DNA of 64,000 nucleotides, from assembly GCF_000271665.2 (NCBI RefSeq), contig NZ_CP010978.1:3812501-3876500 (forward strand), in the 5' to 3' direction. Each line of letters opens with the position of its first letter. Position 1 is the stretch's first letter. The notes under the pieces are model-generated. The model was not told the origin of the DNA. It worked only from the letters and a program-made list of their open reading frames with translations, and did not search any database. Positions 34,909 through 43,377 of the stretch are shown one piece after another. The position numbers and the translations under genes were made by a program. This DNA is from Pelosinus fermentans JBW45. GTDB lineage: Bacteria; Bacillota; Negativicutes; DSM-13327.

Positions 34909-36192
34909 TTATTTTTTGGTTGCCGCAGCCAAATTCATTTCACATTTTTCAAAATCCAAAGTCGTAAAGTAATCTTCAATTGTTTCTGCACGACGGATCA
35001 TCTTAACTGCTCCATCAGCTGTTAACAGCAATTCAGCAGAACGTAATTTACCATTATAATTAAAACCCATTGCATGTCCGTGAGCACCTGCATCATGCAT
35101 CACAACAATGTCACCAATGTCAATACGCGGCAAGTTGCGGTCAATGGCAAATTTATCATTATTCTCACATAAAGAACCTGTCACATCATACACATGATCA
35201 AGAGGCAGAGCTTCTTTTCCTGCAACCGTAATATGATGATAGGAACCATACAAGCCAGGGCGCATCAAGTTTGCCATACATGCATCAAGTCCTACATAAT
35301 TTTTATAAATCTCTTTTTTATGAAGCACAGTAGAAACCAGATATCCATAAGGGCCTGTAACCATTCTGCCACATTCCATAGTGATTTTTAAAGGATGCAG
35401 TCCATTAGCCACAATCTTTTCTTCATAAACTTTACGAACACCTTGACTGACAGCATCTAGATCTACAGCCTGCTGTTCAGGACGATAAGGAATGCCAATC
35501 CCACCACCCAAATCAATCATCTCAATGCGAATCCCTAGTTTTTGATATACTTCAACTACCAAATCAAACATCATTGCTGCCGTAGCCACAAAACTGTCAG
35601 GATTTAACTCGTTGGAAATTACCATGGTATGCAAAGCAAAGCGTTTTACCCCTTTACTTTGGATGATTTTATATGCCTCAAAAATTTGTTTTCTGGTTAA
35701 GCCATATTTGGCTTCTTCCGGATAACCGATAATATCGTTGCCGCCTTCCAGCAAAGGACCTGGATTATAGCGAAAAGAAATTAATTCAGGTAAGCCTACA
35801 TGTTTTTCTAAATATTCAATATGGCTAATATCATCAAGATTAATAATAGCTCCTAAGTCTTTGGCTGCCTGATACTCTTCGGCAGGAGTATCATTAGACG
35901 AAAAAATAATGTCTTCTCCCACAATTTTAGATTGCTTGGATAAAATGAGTTCGGGTAAAGAACTGCAATCAGCACCAACGCCTTCTTCCTGCAGTATTTT
36001 TAAGATATGTGGATTAGGAGTAGCCTTTACAGCAAAATACTCTTTAAATCCTGGTGCCCAGGAAAAAGCCGCTAGTAATTTGCGGACATTATTCCGAATC
36101 GCCTGTTCATCATAAATATGAAAAGGAGTCGGATAATGCGCAATGATTTCCTCAAGCTCAAGCTTAGTAAATGGTAATGTTTTTTCTGCCAT
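34909..36192 (-). CDS. lysA: Diaminopimelate decarboxylase
   Basis: A 427-aa PLP enzyme for the last step of lysine synthesis. The fold III barrel shows the PLP lysine in YFAVKATPNP (Lys56), the glycine-rich phosphate loop DLGGGIGIPY, ECGRMVTGPYG and a later DVTGSLCENND containing the active-site Cys. Its assignment to lysine synthesis is supported by the lysine riboswitch directly upstream. Related ornithine/lysine decarboxylases of this fold are the main alternative, made unlikely by that context. Confidence 0.92.
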   Translation of the reverse strand: MAEKTLPFTKLELEEIIAHYPTPFHIYDEQAIRNNVRKLLAAFSWAPGFKEYFAVKATPNPHILKILQEEGVGADCSSLPELILSKQSKIVGEDIIFSSNDTPAEEYQAAKDLGAIINLDDISHIEYLEKHVGLPELISFRYNPGPLLEGGNDIIGYPEEAKYGLTRKQIFEAYKIIQSKGVKRFALHTMVISNELNPDSFVATAAMMFDLVVEVYQKLGIRIEMIDLGGGIGIPYRPEQQAVDLDAVSQGVRKVYEEKIVANGLHPLKITMECGRMVTGPYGYLVSTVLHKKEIYKNYVGLDACMANLMRPGLYGSYHHITVAGKEALPLDHVYDVTGSLCENNDKFAIDRNLPRIDIGDIVVMHDAGAHGHAMGFNYNGKLRSAELLLTADGAVKMIRRAETIEDYFTTLDFEKCEMNLAAATKK

Positions 36193-36281
36193 AGTAATAT
36201 TTTACCTCCTGAATTGTTATTATAGATTCTAAAATTTCTCCTCATTCGTGTTATGAAGCAAGCCTCTATTAAAAAGTAAAA

Positions 36282-36313
36282 GCGGCCTGCGGAAAACTAT
36301 TCCGCAAACCGCC
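36282..36313 (-). terminator. Expression-platform terminator of the lysine riboswitch
   Basis: GCGGTTTGCGGAA and TTCCGCAGGCCGC pair around a 6-nt loop and are followed on the minus strand by TTTTACTTTTT. Confidence 0.88.
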
Positions 36314-36329
36314 ATAAGAATTTAAATTA

Positions 36330-36485
36330 TCTCACAACCAGCAATGCAGATAGCACTCCATCCAAACTTGGATGACAGTCTTGCACTTATTCAATACAAA
36401 ACCAATAAACGGGTCTTGCCAAACCCTTCTACTTCGGCGGATATTCCTTTTTGCATCTTTCATCGCTGGCAACTCTAGATACATA
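36330..36485 (-). promoter_or_regulatory. Lysine riboswitch (L box) upstream of lysA
   Basis: On the minus strand the L-box landmarks appear in order: AGAGTTGCCAGCGATG, AAGATGC, GCCGAAG, GACTGTCATCC and GGATGGAGTGCTATC, closing with GCATTGCTGG. Followed by a terminator and lysA. Confidence 0.93.
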
Positions 36486-36538
36486 TTCTTAATATACCGC
36501 GCCTCTATCTTATCTCTATTTATCTTGTTATTTTTATA

Positions 36539-36568
36539 AGTATAGACTAATCTAGTTTGTCATGTCAA
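36539..36568 (-). promoter_or_regulatory. Promoter of lysA
   Basis: TTGACA (36563-36568) and TATACT (36539-36544) are 18 bp apart, about 55 bp before the L box. Confidence 0.65.
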
Positions 36569-36595
36569 CTCTTATTCTATTCTTTTATTCATTTT

Positions 36596-37981
36596 CTACC
36601 TTGGTTTGACTAAAATAGCTGGATTCATATATAAGTCATATTGTTCGGCACTGACTTCTCCAGTAGCCAAAGCAGATTCTTTTAATGTAATACCTTCTTT
36701 TGCAGCTCTTTTTGCAATCTGTGCTGCTTTATCATAGCCAATAAGGGGCACTAAACCAGTAATGAGAATTAATGATTGGTGCAAATAAAAATCAATAACA
36801 TCCTCCTTCGGCTGTATGCCAATCGCACAATTTTCGTTAAAGGAATGTATCCCATCAGCTAATAAGTTAATCGATTGCAATAAATTATACACAAGTACAG
36901 GCATAAATACATTCAATTGAAAATTTCCCTGACTAGCAGCAAAAGAAATCGTTGTATCATTGCCAAACACTTGCGCCACAACCATGGTCAAAGCCTCTGA
37001 TTGGGTAGGGTTTACTTTCGCTGGCATGATAGAGCTGCCCGGTTCATTCTCAGGTATTTTAATCTCGCCTATACCGCAGCGTGGACCACTTGCCAGCCAG
37101 CGAACATCATTGGCAATTTTCATTAAGTCTGCAGCTAAGGCTTTGATAATGCCATGAACTGCCACGACTTCATCCTTACTCGTCAAAGCATGAAACTTAT
37201 TTGGTGCAGTATGAAACTGCTTTTCTGTTAGCTTAGTAATTTCTGCAGCAATTAACTCACCAAACCCGACTGGAGAATTAATACCTGTACCGACAGCAGT
37301 CCCTCCCATTGCTAAATCGCGCATGAAATTAATACCGATGGTTAGCATTTCTTCATTTCTTTCCAGCATCCGTACCCAGCCGCTTATCTCTTGCCCAAAA
37401 GTAAGGGGAGTCGCATCCATCAGATGGGTTCGACCAATTTTAATGATATGATTATACTCCTCTGACTTTTGCTGTAAAGTTTGTTTCAACGCTGCAATTG
37501 CCGGCAGCAATTTATCAATGACTAAACTAACACCAGCAACGTGAATAGCGGTAGGGAAAATATCATTAGAACTTTGGGATTTATTTACGTGATCATTGGG
37601 ATGAACAACTACTGTTTTCCCATTTTCCGTTAATAATTGATTTGCTCGATGAGCAATTACTTCATTCACATTCATATTAAACTGTGTACCACTGCCTGTC
37701 TGCCACACAGACAAAGGGAAATTTCCATCCAATTTTCCTGCCAGCACTTCATCGCACGCCGCTACAATAGCATGAGTTCGCTCCTCATCCAGTATATTCA
37801 GCCTATGATTTACGATAGCAGCTGCTTTCTTCAAAGTAGCAAATACACCAACTAATTCATAAGGAATCTTTTCTATGCCGATACGAAAATTTTCAAAACT
37901 ACGCTGGGTTTGTGCTCCCCACAATTTATCCTTTGGTACATGTATTTCCCCCATTGAATCCTTCTCAATACGATATTCCAT
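36596..37981 (-). CDS. fumC: Fumarate hydratase, class II
   Basis: A 461-aa oxygen-stable fumarase. Signature GSSIMPAKVNPTQ carries the catalytic loop Ser; SVWQTGSGTQFNMNVNEV and GRTHLMDATPLTFGQE are fumarase-specific rather than aspartase-like. ATG 37981 has GGAGGGG upstream. It belongs to the succinate branch that feeds methylmalonyl-CoA mutase. It appears to be a single-gene unit. Confidence 0.95.
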   Translation of the reverse strand: MEYRIEKDSMGEIHVPKDKLWGAQTQRSFENFRIGIEKIPYELVGVFATLKKAAAIVNHRLNILDEERTHAIVAACDEVLAGKLDGNFPLSVWQTGSGTQFNMNVNEVIAHRANQLLTENGKTVVVHPNDHVNKSQSSNDIFPTAIHVAGVSLVIDKLLPAIAALKQTLQQKSEEYNHIIKIGRTHLMDATPLTFGQEISGWVRMLERNEEMLTIGINFMRDLAMGGTAVGTGINSPVGFGELIAAEITKLTEKQFHTAPNKFHALTSKDEVVAVHGIIKALAADLMKIANDVRWLASGPRCGIGEIKIPENEPGSSIMPAKVNPTQSEALTMVVAQVFGNDTTISFAASQGNFQLNVFMPVLVYNLLQSINLLADGIHSFNENCAIGIQPKEDVIDFYLHQSLILITGLVPLIGYDKAAQIAKRAAKEGITLKESALATGEVSAEQYDLYMNPAILVKPR

Positions 37982-38167
37982 ACAAAACCCCTCCTCATTA
38001 TCGATTAAATCTGCTTTTGCTGTAGTTGAGACTAATACGTAAGAGATAATAAACCATTACTCTATCTCTTCCCCATTAGTAGCAACAATCCTGCTGCTAT
38101 ACTAGCTTTTAAAAAGAAAACATTTTGAACCGTGAAGATACGAAGAATATAAAAAACACAAAGATTT

Positions 38168-38240
38168 TTTAACCGCAGAGGCGCAGAGAACACAGAGAAA
38201 TAAAAACTCTCTCTGTGTTCTCTGCGCCTCTGCGGTTAAA
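38168..38240. repeat. Dispersed palindromic repeat, subtype B (perfect copy)
   Basis: Two 31-nt arms built on AACCGCAGAGGCGCAGAGAA pair without mismatch around an 11-nt loop, 13 bp after the larA-like stop. Nine T follow on the plus strand. Upstream, 38126-38164 holds a degraded second element (GAACCGTGAAGATACGAAG). Confidence 0.9.
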
Positions 38241-38253
38241 TTTTTTTTTCGTA

Positions 38254-39549
38254 TCAAACACTTTCGACTGGTACTGTGTTGGCTCCATGAGCCATGACGG
38301 TGATCGTGTATTCTTTCTTGTCTATTATTTTTTCAGCCATGATGATTGCCTCATCCAAACTGGCAGCAGTCAGCATGCCTGCTTTTTCAAAAAAGCCCTT
38401 ATTCTGGGGCAATGAAACAACAATATGAGGAACTTCCTTTGCCATATATCCCAGTTTTAATGCAATGAAGCCTGGAACGGTAAAACCTTTTCGTAAAGCC
38501 AATTCTCGCTCATAGAGAGAATCATAGTTAAACCAACCACTAAAATCAGGCGGCTCCATAATATCACGGCATTCCAGCAGTAAAATCACTACACCTGTGG
38601 ATTTTACCGCCATGAAGGAGTTTCCAATGGTTTTCGACCCCTGATACAGATTGATGTCTTTCGGGAATCCTCCAGCAGAAGCAATGACCAAGTCAGTTTT
38701 TCCGCTTATGGGAACACCAAATATCTCATTAGCCGTTTTGCAACCTTGGAGCCAAGCTTCATACCAATGACCGGCAACAAAAGAGGCAAACTGACCTTCT
38801 GGTGTAAACACTGCATTTAATAAAAAGGCTGGTTTAAGTAATTCTGCCATTTCCAGCATATCTGCATGCATAGGGTTATTTTCCAATTTGCCAACAGTAC
38901 ATTCTGGACTTACCCCCTCTCCAACTACTGCATGAAGACATAAACTATGATTTTCCTGAATCGTGCTATAAGAGGAGATCCCTGGCATGATGGCTTTACG
39001 TCCACCACCAAAGCCAGCCATTAGATGATGAACAATGCCACCCGTTAAAATGACTTTATCGGCGTTTACTACGTGCTTATTCAAGTGGACATCTTTTCCC
39101 CGTGAAGTTTGACCCACATAAACAAATTCATCCGTTTCTGGGGCATGACTTTGTAGGATCGCTATACGTTTCACAATTTCCTGACCAAAAGTCAGTATAT
39201 TTTCCTCATGAGTATGATGGCGATGGGCGCCAAGTGCAACAATAAGGGAAATATCTTCATCAGGTATACCAACTTTATTCAATTCATTCAGCAACGTAGG
39301 TAAAAACAAGTCATGACGCACCCATTGACGAGTTATATCACTAGCAACGATGACCACTTTATCACCTTGCTGTATTACATTCTTTAGAGGTGGAGTACCA
39401 ATTGGATTGTTCAGTACCTCACGAACAGCAGCTTCAACATCTAAAACTGCTTTCGCTGGTTTACCTTCCACAACATTTACAACGCGTTCTTCCGGCAAAG
39501 CTACTTTAATTTCACTATCACCAAAACCAAATGAAAATTCTTTTAACAT
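38254..39549 (-). CDS. LarA-family (nickel pincer) 2-hydroxyacid racemase
   Basis: A 431-aa protein of the lactate racemase catalytic family. Family residues are visible: GAHRHHT with the general-base His region, GGIVHHLMAGFGGGRKAIMPG, where the Lys of GGRK carries the pincer nucleotide in LarA, and NHSLC with the nickel-ligand His. ATG 39549 has GGAGAG upstream, 13 bp after the transporter gene. LarA homologues also racemise or epimerise malate, phenyllactate, gluconate and others. The neighbouring sugar-acid/hydroxyacid-type carrier suggests a substrate other than lactate. The cofactor genes larB, larC and larE are not in the window. Confidence 0.85.
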   Translation of the reverse strand: MLKEFSFGFGDSEIKVALPEERVVNVVEGKPAKAVLDVEAAVREVLNNPIGTPPLKNVIQQGDKVVIVASDITRQWVRHDLFLPTLLNELNKVGIPDEDISLIVALGAHRHHTHEENILTFGQEIVKRIAILQSHAPETDEFVYVGQTSRGKDVHLNKHVVNADKVILTGGIVHHLMAGFGGGRKAIMPGISSYSTIQENHSLCLHAVVGEGVSPECTVGKLENNPMHADMLEMAELLKPAFLLNAVFTPEGQFASFVAGHWYEAWLQGCKTANEIFGVPISGKTDLVIASAGGFPKDINLYQGSKTIGNSFMAVKSTGVVILLLECRDIMEPPDFSGWFNYDSLYERELALRKGFTVPGFIALKLGYMAKEVPHIVVSLPQNKGFFEKAGMLTAASLDEAIIMAEKIIDKKEYTITVMAHGANTVPVESV

Positions 39550-39561
39550 CTAGCATCTCTC

Positions 39562-40848
39562 CTATGCAATTTTTTCAAGATTATTATTTTCCTTTAGTAC
39601 TAAAGGTCTATCAGGCTTGACAGCTAACCATGCAACAATGCCAATCACGGCTGAAGCTGCAGTTGTGAGAATGGCTGCCTGCCAGCCATAATTCGTTGCA
39701 ACCCATGCTGTAGCAACTGGAGCAGCAATGCCGCCCATATTCCCCCAGAAATTCATCCAGCCAGTTATCGATCCAGCAAATTTACCTCCAATATCAAGAC
39801 AAGCTGCCCATGAAGCATTAAAAGTAAGCCCAAGAGATCCCAAGGATATCGTTAGCCATAATACATTCAGCCAAGGCACAGTTGCCACTGCTCCCAGGTA
39901 AAGAGTTATGCAACAGATAATTAATCCTAGAATACCAAATAAAGTGCGGGATTTATGCCTTGATACACCGGAAGCGACTAATTTATCACTGATATAGCCG
40001 CATGTAGCCGTTACTATACATAATGCCGCCCAAGGAAAAGAAGCAGCGATTCCCATTTTCTGTAAAGAAAAATTTTGAGCCTCTATTAAGTATAATGGCA
40101 ACCAAGCTAAAAATACATACATAATATAATCGGTTATAAAATATTGAATACCAATGGCCCAAAACTGAGAAGATCCCAAAAAAGCACGCCAAGGTGCCAG
40201 CTCTTTTTTATCACTATCTACCATCAGACCTTCTTCTATGTAATCTGCCTCTGCAGCATTGGTAAACTTACTATCATGGGGAGTATCCTTAGCTAAATAA
40301 TACCAAAGTGCTGCCAATAGTAAACCCACTCCACCAAAAATAATAAATACGGAACGCCAGCCAAAATTCATCATTAATAGGATCGTAAGCGTTGGACCAA
40401 CAACCGGTCCAAAAAATACACCGCTTAACATGAACGAAGAAGCACGTCCCTTTTCATTATTATTAAACCAACGATAAATAAATCTTCCAAAAGCAGGTGC
40501 CATAGGACCTTCGCCTATGCCAAACAGACTTCTCGCCAGAACAAATGAGGTAAAGTTACTACATGCCCCTGTTAATACTGTAAAGGCGGACCACCAAGTA
40601 GCTGCTATCGCCAGCACCCTGCGATGCCCCCAAAATTCAGACATGATTCCACCTGGTATTTGCATCAAAGCATAACCAACAAAAAAAGCCGTCTGTATAA
40701 ATCCCATATCCATTTTGGTAAATCCTAATTCTTGCATAATAGTGGGAGTGGCTACTGATAAATTGACTCGATCCATGTAAGAAATAAAACTAATAAAAAA
40801 CATAAGTCCTGCTAATTTCCATCGAAAACTTGTTTTTGTCTGCCCCAT
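39562..40848 (-). CDS. MFS transporter, anion:cation symporter (ACS) family
   Basis: A 428-aa membrane protein with about 12 helices. N-terminal FISYMDRVNLSVATP and the helix 2-3 loop GIMSEFWGHRRVL are hallmarks of ACS carriers for hexuronates, galactonate, glucarate or similar organic acids; GIGEGPMAPAFGR is also typical. It is first in a two-gene unit with the LarA-like racemase, so it likely imports the hydroxyacid which that enzyme converts. Confidence 0.9.
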   Translation of the reverse strand: MGQTKTSFRWKLAGLMFFISFISYMDRVNLSVATPTIMQELGFTKMDMGFIQTAFFVGYALMQIPGGIMSEFWGHRRVLAIAATWWSAFTVLTGACSNFTSFVLARSLFGIGEGPMAPAFGRFIYRWFNNNEKGRASSFMLSGVFFGPVVGPTLTILLMMNFGWRSVFIIFGGVGLLLAALWYYLAKDTPHDSKFTNAAEADYIEEGLMVDSDKKELAPWRAFLGSSQFWAIGIQYFITDYIMYVFLAWLPLYLIEAQNFSLQKMGIAASFPWAALCIVTATCGYISDKLVASGVSRHKSRTLFGILGLIICCITLYLGAVATVPWLNVLWLTISLGSLGLTFNASWAACLDIGGKFAGSITGWMNFWGNMGGIAAPVATAWVATNYGWQAAILTTAASAVIGIVAWLAVKPDRPLVLKENNNLEKIA

Positions 40849-40972
40849 ACGATAATCCTCCTCAATTATGAATATAAGTATTTTTACAATGGACTTCCAT
40901 TCATATTAACACATTATACTTTTGTTAAGTTTACATGTCAATTGACGAGAGATACAATTTTCTCAATTCTCC

Positions 40973-41002
40973 TTGACACCAAGTAGAAACTCATGCTACT
41001 AT
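40973..41002 (+). promoter_or_regulatory. Promoter of the SAM-riboswitch operon
   Basis: TTGACA (40973-40978) and TACTAT (40997-41002) are 18 bp apart, about 20 bp before the aptamer. Confidence 0.65.
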
Positions 41003-41022
41003 TACTTTCATCAACTACATAC

Positions 41023-41125
41023 ATTCATCAAGAGTTAGCCGAGGGTATTGGCCCGATGAAGCTACGGCAACCACCGCGCAATGCGAACGGTGCCAATTCC
41101 AACAGGAATTTCCTGGGAGATGAAG
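41023..41125 (+). promoter_or_regulatory. SAM riboswitch (S box)
   Basis: The S-box order is clear: TTCATCAAGAG, CCGAGGGTATTGGCCCGATGA, GCTACGGCAACC, the CGGTGCCAATTCC segment, and a closing GGGAGATGAA that pairs with TTCATC. It precedes a terminator and the aminotransferase-metQ genes. Confidence 0.93.
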
Positions 41126-41142
41126 ATCATTTTTGAAAATGG

Positions 41143-41175
41143 AATCTTCTTCATCTTATGAAGAAGATTTTTTTA
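41143..41175 (+). terminator. Expression-platform terminator of the SAM riboswitch
   Basis: A perfect 12-bp stem, AATCTTCTTCAT with ATGAAGAAGATT, and a 3-nt loop are followed by TTTTT. Confidence 0.9.
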
Positions 41176-41200
41176 TTGTATATGCAAAGGAGTCAATACT

Positions 41201-42391
41201 ATGAATCAAAATTCACAACAAGCTCAAACTCTGCGTAAATATGCCTCAGAAAAAGCTGGTCGTTTTACAGAATCAGTTATTAGAGAAATGTCTCGTATTG
41301 CTGCCGCTCATAAAGCCATTAATCTTGCACAAGGCTTTCCTGATTTTCCGGCATCGGATGAAATAAAAGAGGCCGCTGTTAGAGCAGTTTTAGAAGATCA
41401 CAATCAATATGCAATTACCTGGGGGACTAAGTCACTTAGAGATGCTATTACTTTGAAAAACAAAAGAGACTATAACATTGATATTGACCCGGAAACTCAA
41501 ATCACCGTATGCTGCGGTTCAACAGAAGGCATGGTAGCAACCCTCTTGGCCACTATTAATCCTGGGGATGAAGTCATTATATTTCAGCCTTTTTACGAAA
41601 ACTACGGTCCTGATGCCGTATTATGTGGCGCTACCCCCAAATACGTCCAACTGCATCCACCAGAATTTAGCTTTAATAAGGAAGAATTAACAGCGGCATT
41701 TTCAGACCGTACCAGAGCCATTATTATTAATACTCCAAATAACCCTACTGGTAAGGTTTTTAACCGTGAAGAGCTGGATCTCATTGCCAAACTATGTATT
41801 CAATATGATGTCTTGGCAATTACAGACGAAATCTATGAACACATCATCTATGATGAAATAAAACATATACCTCTGGCTACCTTGCCTGGCATGGCAGAAC
41901 GAACCATAACCATCAATAGCATTTCAAAAACCTATAGCGTAACAGGCTGGCGCATTGGTTATGTGATTGCTTCCGGCGAAATCAGCCGTTCCATACGTAA
42001 AATGCATGACTTCTTGACGGTAGGAGCAGCCGCTCCCCTGCAAGTAGCCGCCGCCCAGGCCCTAAATTTTCCTACCACTTATTATGAAAAGTTAGGGGAT
42101 TTTTACAGTAAGCGTCGCGATTTTATGTTAAAGGAATTGGCTGCTATCGGTTTTAATTGCATTCGCCCAGCCGGAGCCTATTATATTATGGCAGACATAG
42201 CACCTTTTGGCTGGAAGAATGATGTAGACTTTGCCCGTCATTTAGCTGAAAAAGTAGGGGTTGCAGTCGTACCGGGATCTAGTTTTTATCAGGACGATGC
42301 CAATGACAAACATCGTTTTATCCGTTTTTGTTTCTGCAAACAATTTGCAACATTAGAAGCAGCAATCGAAAGACTGCAAAAATTGAAATAA
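41201..42391 (+). CDS. PLP-dependent aminotransferase, class I/II (methionine-linked)
   Basis: A 396-aa fold I aminotransferase. INLAQGFPDFPA, NTPNNPTGKVF, the AITDEIYEHIIYD aspartate that contacts the PLP nitrogen, and SISKTYSVTGWRIGY with the Schiff-base Lys are present. The SAM riboswitch and the downstream metQ suggest that it acts on methionine or its keto acid 4-methylthio-2-oxobutyrate, as in methionine salvage or catabolism. Kynurenine or glutamine aminotransferases are close relatives, so substrate is inferred from context. AAAGGAG precedes ATG 41201. Confidence 0.88.
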   Translation: MNQNSQQAQTLRKYASEKAGRFTESVIREMSRIAAAHKAINLAQGFPDFPASDEIKEAAVRAVLEDHNQYAITWGTKSLRDAITLKNKRDYNIDIDPETQITVCCGSTEGMVATLLATINPGDEVIIFQPFYENYGPDAVLCGATPKYVQLHPPEFSFNKEELTAAFSDRTRAIIINTPNNPTGKVFNREELDLIAKLCIQYDVLAITDEIYEHIIYDEIKHIPLATLPGMAERTITINSISKTYSVTGWRIGYVIASGEISRSIRKMHDFLTVGAAAPLQVAAAQALNFPTTYYEKLGDFYSKRRDFMLKELAAIGFNCIRPAGAYYIMADIAPFGWKNDVDFARHLAEKVGVAVVPGSSFYQDDANDKHRFIRFCFCKQFATLEAAIERLQKLK

Positions 42392-42417
42392 ATCATATAT
42401 TTTTAGGAGGCATATAA

Positions 42418-43236
42418 ATGAAAAAATCCATAAAATCCATTTCCCTTTTCCTATCCCTTGTCTTTATTCTAGGTTTAGCAACTGGCTGCGGTCAACAAAG
42501 TACTGCAAAAGTAGAACAGAAAACACTTAAAGTTGGTGTTACAGCCGGCCCTCATGCTGAAGTAATGGACGTAGTAAAGAAAATTGCCGAAAAGGATGGC
42601 TTAAAAATCGAAGTCGTTGAATTTAATGACTATATTCAACCGAATGTAGCATTAAACCAAGGTGATATTGATGTCAATAGTTTTCAACATAAACCTTACC
42701 TTGACAATATTATTAAAGACCGCAATTATGATATCGTCTCAGTGGGCAACACAGTCATTTTTCCAATGGGTATTTATTCAAGCAAGCTGAAAAATATAGC
42801 GGATTTACAAGCAGGAGCCATCGTTGCCATTCCTAACGATCCAACCAATGGAGGACGAGCTTTATTATTGCTAGAGAAAATTGGTCTTATTAAATTAAAA
42901 CCGGGAATCGGACTGAAAGCGGCTGTTACTGATATTACTGAAAATCCTAAAAAAATAGTAATTAAAGAGTTAGATGCAGCACAAATCCCCCGTTCCCTAG
43001 CTGATATGGATGTTGCCGCCATTAACACCAATTACGCAATTACCGCCGGATTAGTACCGACTAAAGATGCAATTGCCATTGAAGATATCAACTCCCCTTA
43101 TGCTAATATTATTGCTGTCCGTTCTAAAGATAAAGAAAATCCAGCTGTACAAAAATTCATTAAAGCCTATCATTCTGATGAAGTAAAATCCTTCATTAAT
43201 GAACACTTTAAAGGTTCTGTAGCAGCAGCTTGGTAA
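42418..43236 (+). CDS. metQ: Methionine-binding lipoprotein MetQ (NlpA family)
   Basis: A 272-aa lipoprotein, lipobox LATGC with Cys24, that delivers methionine to a MetNI importer. The family core is seen as KVGVTAGPHAEVMD, GDIDVNSFQHKPYL and IPNDPTNGGRALLLL. ATG 42418 has TAGGAGG upstream. It shares the SAM-riboswitch transcript with the aminotransferase 26 bp upstream. No metN or metI follows; transport presumably relies on components encoded elsewhere. Confidence 0.92.
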   Translation: MKKSIKSISLFLSLVFILGLATGCGQQSTAKVEQKTLKVGVTAGPHAEVMDVVKKIAEKDGLKIEVVEFNDYIQPNVALNQGDIDVNSFQHKPYLDNIIKDRNYDIVSVGNTVIFPMGIYSSKLKNIADLQAGAIVAIPNDPTNGGRALLLLEKIGLIKLKPGIGLKAAVTDITENPKKIVIKELDAAQIPRSLADMDVAAINTNYAITAGLVPTKDAIAIEDINSPYANIIAVRSKDKENPAVQKFIKAYHSDEVKSFINEHFKGSVAAAW

Positions 43237-43269
43237 GAAATCCTGACGCATCTTAAAAAATAAAACGTT

Positions 43270-43358
43270 TGAACCGCGAAGACGCGAAGGCTATGAAGCA
43301 CACGAAGAGACCTGAAATCTCCTTCGTGTGCTTCGTATTTCTTCGCGTTTCGATTCAT
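43270..43358. repeat. Dispersed palindromic repeat, variant copy
   Basis: GAACCGCGAAGACGCGAAGG and GAAGCACACGAAG are mirrored by CTTCGTGTGCTTC and CTTCGCGTTTCGATTC. It has the same architecture as subtypes A and B but a third sequence flavour (CGCGAAG). It lies between convergent metQ and the MATE gene and could terminate both. Confidence 0.75.
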
Positions 43359-43377
43359 TTTTTACAGAAACAGAACA

